In this document: in pieces, positions 38,449 through 48,112 of the stretch
Numbering within the stretch: the first letter of the stretch is position 1
Layout: every line of letters begins with the position of its first letter
DNA from: Mesobaculum littorinae
Lineage (GTDB): Bacteria; Pseudomonadota; Alphaproteobacteria; Rhodobacterales; Rhodobacteraceae
NCBI RefSeq assembly: GCF_004011175.1
Contig: NZ_RQXX01000009.1
Coordinates: 43,018 to 107,017, forward strand
Length of the DNA stretch: 64,000 bases
Direction: 5' to 3'
Position numbers and translations under genes: made by a program
Notes under the pieces: generated by a model
Seen by the model: only the letters and a program-made list of their open reading frames with translations
The model's database searches: none
Told to the model about the DNA's origin: nothing

Positions 38449-38870
38449 GTCACGCGCATTGCCCCTGTCCCGCGTCTGAGGGGGCCGGGAGAGGGGTGAT
38501 ACGGCGCCGGTTCCGCACTCTGTTCGCGCACGTGACGCGGGCCGGCGTCCGATACAGCAGCCGCGGGGAGGCTCCCGCCGCACCGCCCCCGGGGGATCCC
38601 TCCCGAGGGCGGCTTTGCTTGGGCAACGGGGCTCCGCGGCGGGGGCTTTGCCCGACCGCAGTTCTGCGCCGGCCCGGGCCCGATGGGCGCATTTGCTTTT
38701 TCACTGGGGGGCTGGCTGCGGCAAGGGCGCGCCTGCGCCGCCGTCGATAGGGATCGGCGGCGGCGCCATCATGCGGGCGTCGTAAAGCAAGGCTTCACCT
38801 TGCAGGGCCACAGTCGGGCCCCGGCCCCCGGGGGGGCTGTGCCGGGCGTCAGGACACGCCGGGGGGCGCC
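38449..38870. other. Intergenic region after ccoP
   Basis: 422 bases of GC-rich sequence between ccoP and the small minus-strand frame at 38871. Only short, family-less open frames are present, and several G- or C-runs (for example around 38580-38600 and 38820-38865). No terminator with a T-run, RNA gene or operator was found. Confidence 0.45.
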
Positions 38871-38966
38871 TTAGCGGCGCGGTTTGCGCGTGGCAGGGCG
38901 CGGCACGGGGGTGGTTCCGGGGCGCATGGTCGCGTTCATCAGCGTCTGGGCGAAAATGTTCAGCAT
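38871..38966 (-). CDS. Possible 31-residue microprotein
   Basis: Short frame from ATG 38966 encoding MLNIFAQTLMNATMRPG followed by TTPVPRPATRKPRR: an amphipathic N-terminal helix and a basic Pro/Arg tail. An AAGGGA ribosome site lies 8-10 bases upstream of the ATG. It diverges from the LysR gene (start-to-start gap 110 bases), the usual position for a LysR target. No family recognised. The evidence is limited to the ribosome site and composition, so the call is tentative. Confidence 0.35.
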   Translation of the reverse strand: MLNIFAQTLMNATMRPGTTPVPRPATRKPRR

Positions 38967-39076
38967 CGGGGTATCCCTTCGGGGTTGGTGTCTCTCTCTC
39001 CGGCGGGGGATATGCGTCCGCTGCGGCGCGGCAAAAAGGCGTTTCGGATTTGCGTCATGCAAGCTAGGCTTAAGCG

Positions 39077-39961
39077 ATGGACTGGCGAAAACTCCCTTCT
39101 CTCGGCGCTCTGCGCGCGTTTGCGGCCTATGCCGAGCATGGCAGCCTGTCGGGCGCCGCGCGCGCGCTCAACGTCAGTCACGCCGCGATCAGCCAGCAGA
39201 TCCGCACGCTCGAAAGCGAGATGGGCGTGCCGTTGGTCGAACGCGGCGGGCGGCGGCTGGCGCTGACCACGGCGGGGTTCACGCTGGCCGACACGCTTGG
39301 CCGCGCCTTCGACGCGATCGTACAGGAGGTCGAGGTGCTGACAGGCGCGGAATCGCTCCGCCCGCTGCAGATCACCACCACGCCGCTTTTCGCCGCGATG
39401 TGGCTGATGGACCGGCTGTCGGCGTTCCGGGCCGCGCATCCCGGCATCGACCTGATGCTGAACCCCACGCCCGCGCGGGTGGACCCTGCGCCCGGGGGCA
39501 TCGACGTCGCAATCCGCTACGGTGACGGCGCGTGGACCGGGGTCGAGTCGACGCTGCTGTTCGAGACGTCGATCGTCATCGTCGCGGCCCCCTCGCTGAT
39601 TGGCGAGGCCCGGATTGAATCGCCCGCGGACCTGCTGAACCTGCCGTGGCTGCAGGAGGTCGGCACCACCGAGGTCAACGACTGGCTGGCCCGGCAGGGC
39701 GTGACCAGCGCGCGCACGGGCGCGATGACGCACCTGCCCGGCAACCTGGTGATCGAGGGCGTGCGCCGCGGCGACGGCATATCGGCCACCCCGCGCGCCT
39801 TCGTCGAACCCGACATCGACGAGGGCCGGATCCGCGTGCTGTTCGAGGACGAGGTGCCGGGCCGGGGCTACCATGTCGTCACCCGCCGCACCCAGCTGCG
39901 TCCGCGCGCCCGCGCCTTCGTGTCGTGGATCCAGAACGCCGCCTCGGACGAGGCGCCATAA
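39077..39961 (+). CDS. LysR-family regulator (GcvA-like)
   Basis: 294 residues. N-terminal winged helix-turn-helix (residues 6-65): LPSLGALRAFAAYAEHGSLSGAARALNVSHAAISQQIRTLE, followed by LVERGGRRLALT. The C-terminal effector domain has the type 2 periplasmic-binding fold, with ITTTPLFAAMWLMDRL and IDVAIRYGDGAW as in the GcvA/AmpR subgroup. It sits between ccoNOQP and ccoGHIS, which are usually adjacent, so it is either an insertion or a local regulator; the divergent 31-residue frame could be its target. Effector unknown. Confidence 0.92.
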   Translation: MDWRKLPSLGALRAFAAYAEHGSLSGAARALNVSHAAISQQIRTLESEMGVPLVERGGRRLALTTAGFTLADTLGRAFDAIVQEVEVLTGAESLRPLQITTTPLFAAMWLMDRLSAFRAAHPGIDLMLNPTPARVDPAPGGIDVAIRYGDGAWTGVESTLLFETSIVIVAAPSLIGEARIESPADLLNLPWLQEVGTTEVNDWLARQGVTSARTGAMTHLPGNLVIEGVRRGDGISATPRAFVEPDIDEGRIRVLFEDEVPGRGYHVVTRRTQLRPRARAFVSWIQNAASDEAP

Positions 39962-40303
39962 GCTGCGCGGGATGGCGGGCCCGCAGGGGTGCAGCGCCCG
40001 GACCCCCGGCGAAGAAAGGCCGCCCCCTCGGCACTGAATGCCCGCCGGCGGGTGGCGGGTCCTGCCGCGGGCGTCCCGCACCCCGGGCATACCGCGTCCG
40101 GCAAGGGGTGGCTGTCCCGACCCCGTTGGTGCGATCCCCCGGGCACAGCCTCGGCGGGCGGTTCAAACCGCGGCAGCGTCAGCCCCCGCGGCGCGCCGAC
40201 GCTTCGCCCGGGGGGTGCGACATTCACCGTTGATCCACATCAAGGCGCCGGACGGGCCGCGGCGCGATAAGGCGCGCGCGAACAGAGTACAGGTGTATCC
40301 GCC
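39962..40303. other. Intergenic region upstream of ccoG
   Basis: 342 bases between the LysR gene and ccoG. The only recognisable element is the FNR box at 40230-40243. The rest is GC-rich with no supported gene. Confidence 0.55.
40230..40243. promoter_or_regulatory. FNR/FnrL box upstream of ccoG
   Basis: TTGAT-CCAC-ATCAA, a perfect match to the FNR/FnrL consensus, ending 60 bases before the ccoG ATG. It implies that the assembly genes ccoGHIS have their own low-oxygen promoter. Confidence 0.88.
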
Positions 40304-41848
40304 ATGGCGACCTCTCCGGAAAGCGGCGCGCTTTACGCCGCGCGTGAACCCATCTTTCCCCGCAGGGTGTCGGGCCGGTTCCGACGCCTGAAGTGGTGGA
40401 TCATGGGGCTGACGCTGGGGATCTACTACCTGCTTCCCTGGATACGCTGGGACCGCGGTCCGAACCTGCCCGATCAGGCAGTGCTCGTGGACCTCGCCAA
40501 CCGCCGGTTCTTCTTCTTCTGGATCGAGATCTGGCCGCACGAGTTCTACTTCGTCGCGGGGCTTCTGATCATGGCGGGGCTGGGGCTCTTTCTGTTTACC
40601 TCGGCGCTGGGCCGGGTCTGGTGCGGCTATACTTGCCCGCAGACCGTCTGGACCGACCTCTTCATCCTGGTGGAACGCTGGATCGAGGGCGACCGCAACG
40701 CCCGCATCCGCCTGTGGAAACAGCCCTGGAACGCGCGCAAGTGGCGGCTGCGGATGACGAAATACCTGGTCTGGCTGGCAATTGCCGTCGCGACCGGAGG
40801 GGCTTGGGTCTTCTACTTCGCCGATGCGCCGACGCTGGCGCTCGATCTCGTGACCGGGCAGGCGGCGATGGTCGCCTATGGCTCGGTCGCCTTCCTGACG
40901 GCCACGACCTTCACCTTCGGCGGCTTCATGCGCGAACAGATCTGCATCTACGCGTGTCCCTGGCCGCGGATCCAGGCGGCGATGATGGACGAGGAGACGC
41001 TGACCGTCGCCTATCGCGAATGGCGGGGCGAGCCGCGCGGCAAGGGCATGCGCCGCCGCGCCAAGGCCGAGGCCGCCGAGGCCGCGACCTATGCCGCGGG
41101 TCCGCAGGCCGGCGGTCGCGCGCCGGTGATCCCGATGCCGGGCCTGCCCACCGGCGTCGGCGGGCCGATCCCGGTCAAGACCGGGGCGGGTGACTGCATC
41201 GACTGCAACGCCTGCGTCAACGTCTGCCCCATGGGAATCGACATCCGCGACGGCCAGCAGATGGCCTGCATCACCTGCGGGCTGTGCATCGATGCCTGCG
41301 ACGAGGTGATGGACAAGGTCGGCAAGCCGCGCGGCCTGATCGACTACCTCGCGCTGACCGACGAACGCGCCGAACGCGCGGGCGCGGCACCGCGCCCGCT
41401 CTTGCGACACGTGCTGCGGCCGCGGGTGCTGCTTTACACCACCTTGTGGGCGCTGGTGGGCGTGGGGCTGATCGTGGCGCTCTTCATCCGCCCCGACATC
41501 GAGATGAGCGTCGCGCCCGTGCGCAACCCGCAGTTCGTCACGCTGTCCGACGGATCGGTGCGCAACACCTACGATCTGCGTCTGCGCAACAAGCATGGCG
41601 AGGCGCGGCCATTCCGGATCGGGGTGACGGGACACCCGTCCTATCGCGTTTCGCTTGAAGGCACGCCATACGAGACCGTGCGCGTGGCCCCCGATTCGAC
41701 CGAGCCGCAGCGTGTCTACGTCACCGCCCCCGCCGGGACCGACCCGGCCGAGACCGGGGCCAGCGACATCCGGTTCTGGATCGAGGATACCTCGAACGGC
41801 GATCGCGCCTCGCGCGACAGCGTCTTCAACGGAAGGGAACAGCAATGA
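40304..41848 (+). CDS. ccoG: cbb3 oxidase assembly protein CcoG (RdxA/FixG)
   Basis: 514-residue membrane iron-sulfur protein implicated in Cu(II) reduction for cbb3 assembly. Several membrane helices (about residues 34-52, 80-105, 155-180, 190-210, 370-390), the GYTCPQTVWTD motif, and two 4Fe-4S clusters: CIDCNACVNVCP and CITCGLCIDACD. A C-terminal periplasmic immunoglobulin-like FixG_C domain follows (SVAPVRNPQFVTLSDGSVRN). First gene of ccoGHIS, overlapping ccoH by 4 bases. Confidence 0.96.
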   Translation: MATSPESGALYAAREPIFPRRVSGRFRRLKWWIMGLTLGIYYLLPWIRWDRGPNLPDQAVLVDLANRRFFFFWIEIWPHEFYFVAGLLIMAGLGLFLFTSALGRVWCGYTCPQTVWTDLFILVERWIEGDRNARIRLWKQPWNARKWRLRMTKYLVWLAIAVATGGAWVFYFADAPTLALDLVTGQAAMVAYGSVAFLTATTFTFGGFMREQICIYACPWPRIQAAMMDEETLTVAYREWRGEPRGKGMRRRAKAEAAEAATYAAGPQAGGRAPVIPMPGLPTGVGGPIPVKTGAGDCIDCNACVNVCPMGIDIRDGQQMACITCGLCIDACDEVMDKVGKPRGLIDYLALTDERAERAGAAPRPLLRHVLRPRVLLYTTLWALVGVGLIVALFIRPDIEMSVAPVRNPQFVTLSDGSVRNTYDLRLRNKHGEARPFRIGVTGHPSYRVSLEGTPYETVRVAPDSTEPQRVYVTAPAGTDPAETGASDIRFWIEDTSNGDRASRDSVFNGREQQ

Positions 41849-42300
41849 CCCGTGAACTGACAGGCTGGCACGTCGCCGGCATCACCGTCGGCGCCTTTGC
41901 GATCATCATCGCCGTCAACGTCACGATGGCGGTCAAGGCGGTGGGCACCTTCCCTGGTCTTGAAACCGCGAATTCCTATGTCGCAAGCCAGGTCTTCGAC
42001 AAAGAGCGCGAGGCGCAGGAGGCGCTGGGCTGGCAGGCCGACGCGACGTATGCTGACGGCCGCGTGACGCTGCGCATCGAGGATGCCGAGGGGCGCCCGA
42101 TCCTGCCGCCGCGCATCTCGGCCGACCTGGGCCGCCCTACCAACGTGTCCGAAGACCGGGTGCTGGAGCTGGCCAAGACCGGGCCGGCCTATACCGCGCC
42201 GGCGGATCTGCACCGGGGGCTATGGGTCCTGCGCCTGACGGCCGAGGCCGCCGACGGCACGCCCTTCCGGCAGCGGCTGGAACTGCGGGTGCGGCCATGA
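41845..42300 (+). CDS. ccoH: CcoH/FixH-family assembly protein
   Basis: 151 residues with one N-terminal membrane helix (AGITVGAFAIIIAVNVTMAVKA in context) and a periplasmic beta domain containing VSQVFDKEREAQEALGWQ-like family features (YVASQVFDKEREA). CcoH is needed for stable cbb3 assembly. Overlaps ccoG by 4 bases and the ccoI start by 4 bases, so translation of all three is coupled. Confidence 0.93.
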   Translation: MTRELTGWHVAGITVGAFAIIIAVNVTMAVKAVGTFPGLETANSYVASQVFDKEREAQEALGWQADATYADGRVTLRIEDAEGRPILPPRISADLGRPTNVSEDRVLELAKTGPAYTAPADLHRGLWVLRLTAEAADGTPFRQRLELRVRP

Positions 42301-44486
42301 GCGGCGGCGTGGCGATCAGCGCCTGTCCGGCCTGTGCCGCGGCGCCGCTCGCCACCGAGACTGCCCGGCGCGGGGCAGGGCGGGGGGCGCTGATGGGCGA
42401 CGCCGACTCGCAGATCCTTCTGGCGCTGCCGGGCATCCACTGTGCGGCCTGCATCTCGACGGTCGAAAGGGCGCTGGGCACGGTGCCCGGCGTGCGCGCC
42501 GCCCGGGTGAACCTGACCCTGCGCCGCGCCACGGTCGAGGCGCCGGGTCTCGAGGCCGCGCCCCTGGTCGCCGCGGTCGAGGCCGCGGGCTACGAGGCGC
42601 ACGAGCTTGATGCCGCGACGCTGGCGCGGTCCGAGGACACCGCCGGCCGCGACCTGCTGATGCGCCTCGCGGTGGCGGGCTTCGCGATGATGAATGTCAT
42701 GCTGCTGTCGGTGGCCGTCTGGTCGGGCGCCAGTGACGCGACGCGCGACCTGTTTCACTGGATCTCGGCGGCCATCGCGCTGCCGACGCTGGCGTTTTCG
42801 GCGCAGCCCTTCTTCGTCTCGGCCGTGCGGGTGCTGCGTGTCGGGCGGCTGAACATGGATGTGCCGATTTCGCTGGCCCTGCTTCTGGCGGCGGGCATGT
42901 CGCTTTACGAGACCACCCAGCACGGGGCGCATGCCTATTTCGATGCCGCGCTGTCGCTGACCTTCTTCCTGCTGGCGGGCCGACTGCTGGACGCCCGGAT
43001 GCGCCGTGCCGCGCGGTCCGCGGCGGCCGAGCTTTCTGCGCTGGAGGTGCCGCGCGCCCGCCGGGTCGACGCCGCGGGGCAGGAGGCACTGGTCGCCATC
43101 GCCGATCTGGCCCCGGGCGACCTGATCCGCGTGCGCCCGGGCGATCGCCTTGCCGCCGACGGGGTGATCGAGTCCGGCACCACCGACCTCGACCGCGCGT
43201 TCCTGACGGGCGAAAGCCTGCCCGTCGCCGCGGGCCCCGGGGATGCGGTGCACGCGGGCGAGGTGGCGCTGTCGGGCGTGGTGACGCTGCGGATCACGGC
43301 GCTTGGGCCCGATACCGCGCTGGGCCGCATCCGCGACCTGGTAGCCCGGGCTGAAACCGCGCGGATGCGCTATACCCCGCTGGCCGACCGCGCGGCGGCG
43401 ATCTACGCCCCCGCGGTGCATCTTCTGGCTGCCGCGGCGTTCCTGGGCTGGCTCTGGGCCTCGGGCGACGTGCGCCTGTCGCTCAACATCGCGGTGGCGG
43501 TGCTGATCATCACCTGCCCCTGCGCTTTGGGCCTGGCCGTGCCCGCGGTGGCGACGGCGGCGACGGGGCGGCTTTACCGCCACGGTCTGCTGGTGAAATC
43601 CGACACCGCGCTGGAACGCCTGGCGACGATCGACACGGTGATCTTCGACAAGACCGGCACGCTGACGGACGGGCGCCCCGATCCGGTGGGGCTGGACGCG
43701 CTGCCCGCACGCGATCTGGGCATCGCACGCGCGCTGGCCGAGGCATCCTCGCACCCGCTGGCGCGCGCCCTTGGCCGTGCCATCGCCGCGCGCGGCATCG
43801 CGCCCGCCGAGCTGGGCGATCTGCGGGAAGAGCCGGGCCGCGGCGTCGCGGGCTCCGGCGGCGCGCGCCTGGGCCGGGCCGACTGGGTGGGGGCCACGCG
43901 GGTCGACGGCACCGCGACCTACCTTGGCACCGGGCACGGCGCGCCGGTGGCGATCCGGTTCTCCGAAACCCTGCGCCCCGGCGCGGCCGAGGCCGTGGCC
44001 ACGCTGCGGGCCCGGGGCGTCGCGGTGCGCCTGTGTTCGGGCGACGTCGCCGCGGCGGTGGCCGAGGTCGCGGCGCGGGCCGGGATCGACGACTGGGAGG
44101 CCGGGCTCGACCCCGAGGCCAAGGCCGCGCGCGTGGCCGACCTGACGCAGGCGGGCCGGCAGGTGCTGATGGTGGGTGACGGGCTGAACGACACCGCCGC
44201 CCTGGCCGCCGCGCGTGCCTCGATTTCGCCGGCCAGCGCGCTGGATGCCGCGCGGGTCGTGTCGGACGCGGTGCTGATCGGCGGCACGCTGGAAGAGATC
44301 CCCGCGGCTTTGGCGACCGCGCGGTCGGCCACCCGCCGGATCGTCGAGAATTTCGGCGTCGCGGCGGCCTACAACGCGGTCGCCATCCCGGTGGCGCTGG
44401 CCGGACTGGCCACGCCTCTGGCCGCGGCGCTGGCGATGTCGTTCTCGTCGATCACGGTGTCGATCAACGCGCTGAGGCTGCGCTGA
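42297..44486 (+). CDS. ccoI: P1B-type copper ATPase CcoI
   Basis: 729-residue Cu(I)-exporting ATPase that supplies copper for the CuB site of cbb3 oxidase. In order: a Cys-rich start (ISACPACAAAP), a heavy-metal-associated domain with GIHCAACI, membrane helices, the actuator TGES motif (FLTGESLPV), the metal-binding CPC in IITCPCALGLAVP, phosphorylation site DKTGTLTDG, and the hinge MVGDGLNDTAALA. ATG at 42297 overlaps the ccoH stop; the frame is open further upstream only within ccoH. ccoS follows with a 3-base overlap. Confidence 0.96.
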   Translation: MSGGVAISACPACAAAPLATETARRGAGRGALMGDADSQILLALPGIHCAACISTVERALGTVPGVRAARVNLTLRRATVEAPGLEAAPLVAAVEAAGYEAHELDAATLARSEDTAGRDLLMRLAVAGFAMMNVMLLSVAVWSGASDATRDLFHWISAAIALPTLAFSAQPFFVSAVRVLRVGRLNMDVPISLALLLAAGMSLYETTQHGAHAYFDAALSLTFFLLAGRLLDARMRRAARSAAAELSALEVPRARRVDAAGQEALVAIADLAPGDLIRVRPGDRLAADGVIESGTTDLDRAFLTGESLPVAAGPGDAVHAGEVALSGVVTLRITALGPDTALGRIRDLVARAETARMRYTPLADRAAAIYAPAVHLLAAAAFLGWLWASGDVRLSLNIAVAVLIITCPCALGLAVPAVATAATGRLYRHGLLVKSDTALERLATIDTVIFDKTGTLTDGRPDPVGLDALPARDLGIARALAEASSHPLARALGRAIAARGIAPAELGDLREEPGRGVAGSGGARLGRADWVGATRVDGTATYLGTGHGAPVAIRFSETLRPGAAEAVATLRARGVAVRLCSGDVAAAVAEVAARAGIDDWEAGLDPEAKAARVADLTQAGRQVLMVGDGLNDTAALAAARASISPASALDAARVVSDAVLIGGTLEEIPAALATARSATRRIVENFGVAAAYNAVAIPVALAGLATPLAAALAMSFSSITVSINALRLR

Positions 44487-44647
44487 TGTCGGTGCTGGCG
44501 ATCCTGATCCCGGTCTCGCTGTTCCTTGGGGGGATCGGCCTTCTGGCCTTTGTCTGGGCGGTCAGGGGGCGGCAGTTCGACGACCCCGAAGGCGATGCCG
44601 CCCGGATGCTGTCGGACGACTGGGACGACCGCCCGCGCCCCGACTGA
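44486..44647 (+). CDS. ccoS: cbb3 assembly protein CcoS (copy 1)
   Basis: 53 residues: MSVLAILIPVSLFLGGIGL, one membrane helix, then VWAVRGRQFDDPEGDAARML, which is the CcoS signature (R/S-G-Q-F-D-D-x-x-G). CcoS is required for haem/Cu insertion into the oxidase. The ATG overlaps the ccoI TGA stop (TGATG). Last gene of ccoGHIS. Confidence 0.95.
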   Translation: MSVLAILIPVSLFLGGIGLLAFVWAVRGRQFDDPEGDAARMLSDDWDDRPRPD

Positions 44648-45014
44648 ACAGGGACGCCCGGGGCCGTCGCCCTCCTCCGCCATGCGGGCGAGGCGGACCG
44701 GCCCCCGCGATTCTCAAGCCAGCGCGTGGCCAAGGGGCGCATCGGGACAAGCGGCGGACTGGACGGCTGCACCACGACGGCGATCGCGGGTCCCCGTGCA
44801 GGCGAAGGCCCGCGGCCCGAAGGCGTCCCCGTCCCGCGCGTTCAAGACAGAGCGGTGTCGCGTCGCCGGACCGCGGAGGGGGCTTGCCCGTCCGGGCCCC
44901 AGTCTCCGCCGATGCATCCTGTAAATGACACCGCCCGCGCCATTTCCGGTGCGGGCGGGAAGGATTGGCGGGTCCGCCGGGTGCGCCTTGGGCGCCCCGC
45001 CGGTGCCGGAAGGC
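44648..45014. other. Intergenic region between ccoS and wrbA
   Basis: 367 bases between convergent genes. GC-rich, with no supported gene, RNA or clear terminator. Confidence 0.45.
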
Positions 45015-45608
45015 TCAGGCGACCAGCTTGGCCGTCGTCTCGGTCAGGCGGCGGGCCTGGAACGAGATCGACTTGCGGCCGGTGTCGTCCAGCTGGCCGG
45101 CCATGAAGCTGTAGCCGTACGGGTTGCCGCCGTCCTCGAACTTAACCGGGTCGCAGTAGCCGGGGGCGACGAGGTAGCAGCCCCAGTGCATCGCCGAGGT
45201 GTAGAGGCTGAACAGCGTCGTTTCCTGCCCGCCATGCAGCGTCTGGGCGCTGGTCATCGCGGTGAAGGTCTTGTTCGCCAGCTTGCCTTCCTGCCAGAGC
45301 GGACCCAGCGTGTCGATGAAGGCGCGCATCTGGCTGGCCACGACACCATAGCGCGTGGGCGCCGAGAAGAAGTAGCCGTCGGCCCAGACCATATCCTCGG
45401 GCGTGACCTCGGGGATGTCCTGCATCTTGTCCAGCTGGGCCTTCCACGCGTCCTGGCCGTTGACGACCTCGGCGGGCGCGGTTTCCTTGACGCGCAGCAG
45501 GCGGACCTCGGCGCCGGCCTCGCGGGCGGCATCCGCCGCGACGACGGCGGCATCGTGGTTCGACCCGTAGGTGGTGTAGAAGATCACGGCGATCTTGGGG
45601 GCTGCCAT
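45015..45608 (-). CDS. wrbA: NAD(P)H:quinone oxidoreductase WrbA type
   Basis: 197-residue flavodoxin-like protein reducing quinones in two-electron steps. [21 protein letters not shown] is the FMN phosphate loop; [25 protein letters not shown] and [13 protein letters not shown] are the WrbA family segments. Length is typical (about 200). ATG at 45608 was chosen because the strand-1/FMN loop starts there. It diverges from the cupin gene by about 100 bases. Confidence 0.93.
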   Translation of the reverse strand: MAAPKIAVIFYTTYGSNHDAAVVAADAAREAGAEVRLLRVKETAPAEVVNGQDAWKAQLDKMQDIPEVTPEDMVWADGYFFSAPTRYGVVASQMRAFIDTLGPLWQEGKLANKTFTAMTSAQTLHGGQETTLFSLYTSAMHWGCYLVAPGYCDPVKFEDGGNPYGYSFMAGQLDDTGRKSISFQARRLTETTAKLVA

Positions 45609-45711
45609 GTCGGAACTCCGTTTTCGGAAAATGTGTTGCAGTGGCAGACATATACATGCCCGCCGCAAGGGAAAGGCCCCAGACTGTGCGGCGGCGCGGA
45701 AAGGATGTGCG

Positions 45712-46209
45712 ATGAGCGAGGCAGAACGGATTTCGGTGCCGGGCACGGCCGGCATTCCCAATCATCCCCGGTGGCCAGCGCTGATTCTGCGCGGGGCGGC
45801 GCCGGGCGGCAGCGACGCGATCCGCGCGCGGTTCGCGGGGAACGGCTGGGTCGGGCTATGGGACTGGACGATATACGACATCCAGCACTGGCACCCCGAA
45901 AGCCACGAGGCGCTGGGCGTCAGCGCCGGCCACGCCCGCGTGCAGATCGGCGGGCCCGAGGGGCCGGTGGCCGAGGTGGCGGCGGGCGACGTGATCGTGC
46001 TGCCCGCGGGCACCGGCCATTGCCTTTTGTCGTCCAGCGACGATTTCGGCGTCGTCGGCGCCTATCCCCCGGGTCAGGCCGCGCCCGAGGCCCTGCGTGA
46101 TGATCCCGACGCGGCGCAGGCTGCGCAGCCGCGAATCGCCGCCGTGCCCCCGCCGCAGACCGACCCGGTTCACGGCGCGTCGGGCCCGGTGACCGAGCTT
46201 TGGACCTGA
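45712..46209 (+). CDS. Cupin-domain protein (YjlB-like)
   Basis: 165-residue single-domain cupin: [19 protein letters not shown] gives the H-x-H-type motif 1, and [16 protein letters not shown] gives motif 2 (G-D-x2-x-P-x-G-x2-H). The resemblance to Bacillus YjlB-type proteins is from memory. Metal-binding is likely; substrate unknown. ATG 45712 is preceded by GGAAAGGATG. Convergent with nadE. Confidence 0.85.
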   Translation: MSEAERISVPGTAGIPNHPRWPALILRGAAPGGSDAIRARFAGNGWVGLWDWTIYDIQHWHPESHEALGVSAGHARVQIGGPEGPVAEVAAGDVIVLPAGTGHCLLSSSDDFGVVGAYPPGQAAPEALRDDPDAAQAAQPRIAAVPPPQTDPVHGASGPVTELWT

Positions 46210-46273
46210 GGGCCGAAGTGGCCTTCGTCCGCCTCGTCAGCGTGAAGCGCCCTGTCAGACCGGGGCGCGCCCC

Positions 46274-47941
46274 TCAGCTTGGGTCGCGCCAGCGGTTGGC
46301 GATCGGATAGCGGCGGTCCAGCCAGAAGGCGCGTGGCGTCAGCCGGGCGCCGGGGGCGGACTGGAACCGCTTGTATTCGCTGAGGTAGACCAGCTTTTCG
46401 ACCTTTTTCACCACCTCGCGGTCATGGCCGCGCTGCACCAGTTCGATCACGCTTTCTTCGCGGTCGATCAGTGATTCGAGGATGTCGTCCAGCACCTCGT
46501 AGGGCGGCAGGCTGTCGTCGTCGCGCTGGTCGGCGCGCAGCTCGGCCGAGGGCGGCTTGTCGATGATCCGCTGCGGGATGACCTCGCCCCCGGGCGCGCG
46601 CATCCAGGGGCGGTGGTTGGCGTTGCGCCAGCGGCAGGTTTCGAACACCCGCATCTTGTAGAGATCCTTGATCGGGTTATAGCCGCCTGCCATGTCGCCG
46701 TAGATCGTGGCATAGCCCACCGCGACCTCGGACTTGTTGCCGGTGGTCAGCAGCATCTCGCCGAACTTGTTCGACATCGCCATAAGCAGCAGGCCTCGCA
46801 GGCGGGACTGCACGTTTTCTTCGGTTAGGTCGGCATCGCGCCCCTCGAACAGCGGCGCCAGCGTCGCGGTGATCGCATCGCGCCCCTCGGTGATCGGCAC
46901 GAAATCGTAGTGGCAGCCCAGCCGCTCGGCCACGGCCTTGGCATCCTGCAGCGAATGCTCGGAGGTGTATTCCGAGGGCAGCATCACGCAGCGCACGTTC
47001 TGCGGCCCCAGCGCATCGGCGGCGATGGTGGCCACCAGCGCGGAATCGATCCCGCCCGAGAGGCCCAGAAGGACCTTTGAAAACCCGGTCTTTGCGCAAT
47101 AGTCGCGCAGGGCTTCTACCATGACGCGGTAGTCCTGCTCCCACGCGTCGGGATGGACGACGCGGGGGCCTTCGACCGCGCGCCAGCCCGCGTCGGTGCG
47201 GGTGAAATCGACATGCGCTATCTCTTCGTCGAAGGCGGGCAGCTGCCGTGCCAGCACGCCGTGCGGGTTCAGCACGAAGGAGGCGCCGTCGAACACCTGG
47301 TCGTCCTGCCCGCCCACCATGTTGAGATAGACCAGCGGCAGCCCCGTCTCGACCGTGCGGGCAACCATGTGGCTCATCCGGATGTCGAACTTGTCGCGGA
47401 AATAGGGCGAGCCGTTGGGCACCAGCAGGATCTCGGCCCCGCTTTCGGCCATCGCCTCGGCCACGTCGACATGCCAGGCATCTTCGCAGATGGGCGTTCC
47501 CACGCGCAGGGGCCCTATCGCGACGGGCCCGGAAATCGGGCCCTCGTCGTAGATCCGCCGTTCGTCAAACACGTTGTAGTTGGGCAGCTTGTGCTTCAGC
47601 GCGCGGCTGACGACCTCGCCCCCGCGGCAGATGGCGTAGGAGTTGTAGAGCCGCTCGCCGAAGGCATAGGGCGCGCCGATGGCCAGGGCGGGCCCGTCTG
47701 CGCAATCACGGGCAAGCTGGTCGAGCACCTGCATCGCGTGGCCCGAAAAGGCGGGCTTCATCACCATGTCGTAGATCTGGTAACCGGTCAGGAACATCTC
47801 GGGCAGGGCGACGAGGTCGGCGCCCGCGGCGCGGCCTTCTTCCCACGCGGCCCGGGCGCGGGCGGCATTACCCTCCAGATCGCCCACCACCGGGTTCAGC
47901 TGGGCGATGGTCAGGCGGAACGTATCCTGCGGATCGGGCAT
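46274..47941 (-). CDS. nadE: Glutamine-dependent NAD+ synthetase
   Basis: 555 residues. Amidates nicotinic acid adenine dinucleotide to NAD+. N-terminal nitrilase-type glutaminase domain (about 1-265): LVALPEMFLTGYQ (Glu), ALKHKLPNYNVFDE (Lys) and GTPICEDAWH (Cys nucleophile). C-terminal synthetase domain: VLLGLSGGIDSALVATIA (PP-loop), and AVGYATIYGDMAGGYNPIKDLYK. Length is normal. Convergent with the cupin gene; starts divergently from the MORN gene. Confidence 0.97.
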   Translation of the reverse strand: MPDPQDTFRLTIAQLNPVVGDLEGNAARARAAWEEGRAAGADLVALPEMFLTGYQIYDMVMKPAFSGHAMQVLDQLARDCADGPALAIGAPYAFGERLYNSYAICRGGEVVSRALKHKLPNYNVFDERRIYDEGPISGPVAIGPLRVGTPICEDAWHVDVAEAMAESGAEILLVPNGSPYFRDKFDIRMSHMVARTVETGLPLVYLNMVGGQDDQVFDGASFVLNPHGVLARQLPAFDEEIAHVDFTRTDAGWRAVEGPRVVHPDAWEQDYRVMVEALRDYCAKTGFSKVLLGLSGGIDSALVATIAADALGPQNVRCVMLPSEYTSEHSLQDAKAVAERLGCHYDFVPITEGRDAITATLAPLFEGRDADLTEENVQSRLRGLLLMAMSNKFGEMLLTTGNKSEVAVGYATIYGDMAGGYNPIKDLYKMRVFETCRWRNANHRPWMRAPGGEVIPQRIIDKPPSAELRADQRDDDSLPPYEVLDDILESLIDREESVIELVQRGHDREVVKKVEKLVYLSEYKRFQSAPGARLTPRAFWLDRRYPIANRWRDPS

Positions 47942-48112
47942 GGCGGCGGGGCTCCTTCATCGTCGCCCGTGAGCCTTAGCAGAACGTGAAGCGGTGTGAA
48001 GTCACCGGCGCGGGCGGCGTGGGCAAAAACCGTTGCGGGCCATCGGGGCGCTGGTTAGGTTACCGAGGAATTGGGCCAAGGGCCCGCCTGAGCGACGAAA
48101 CGGGGGCGTAAC

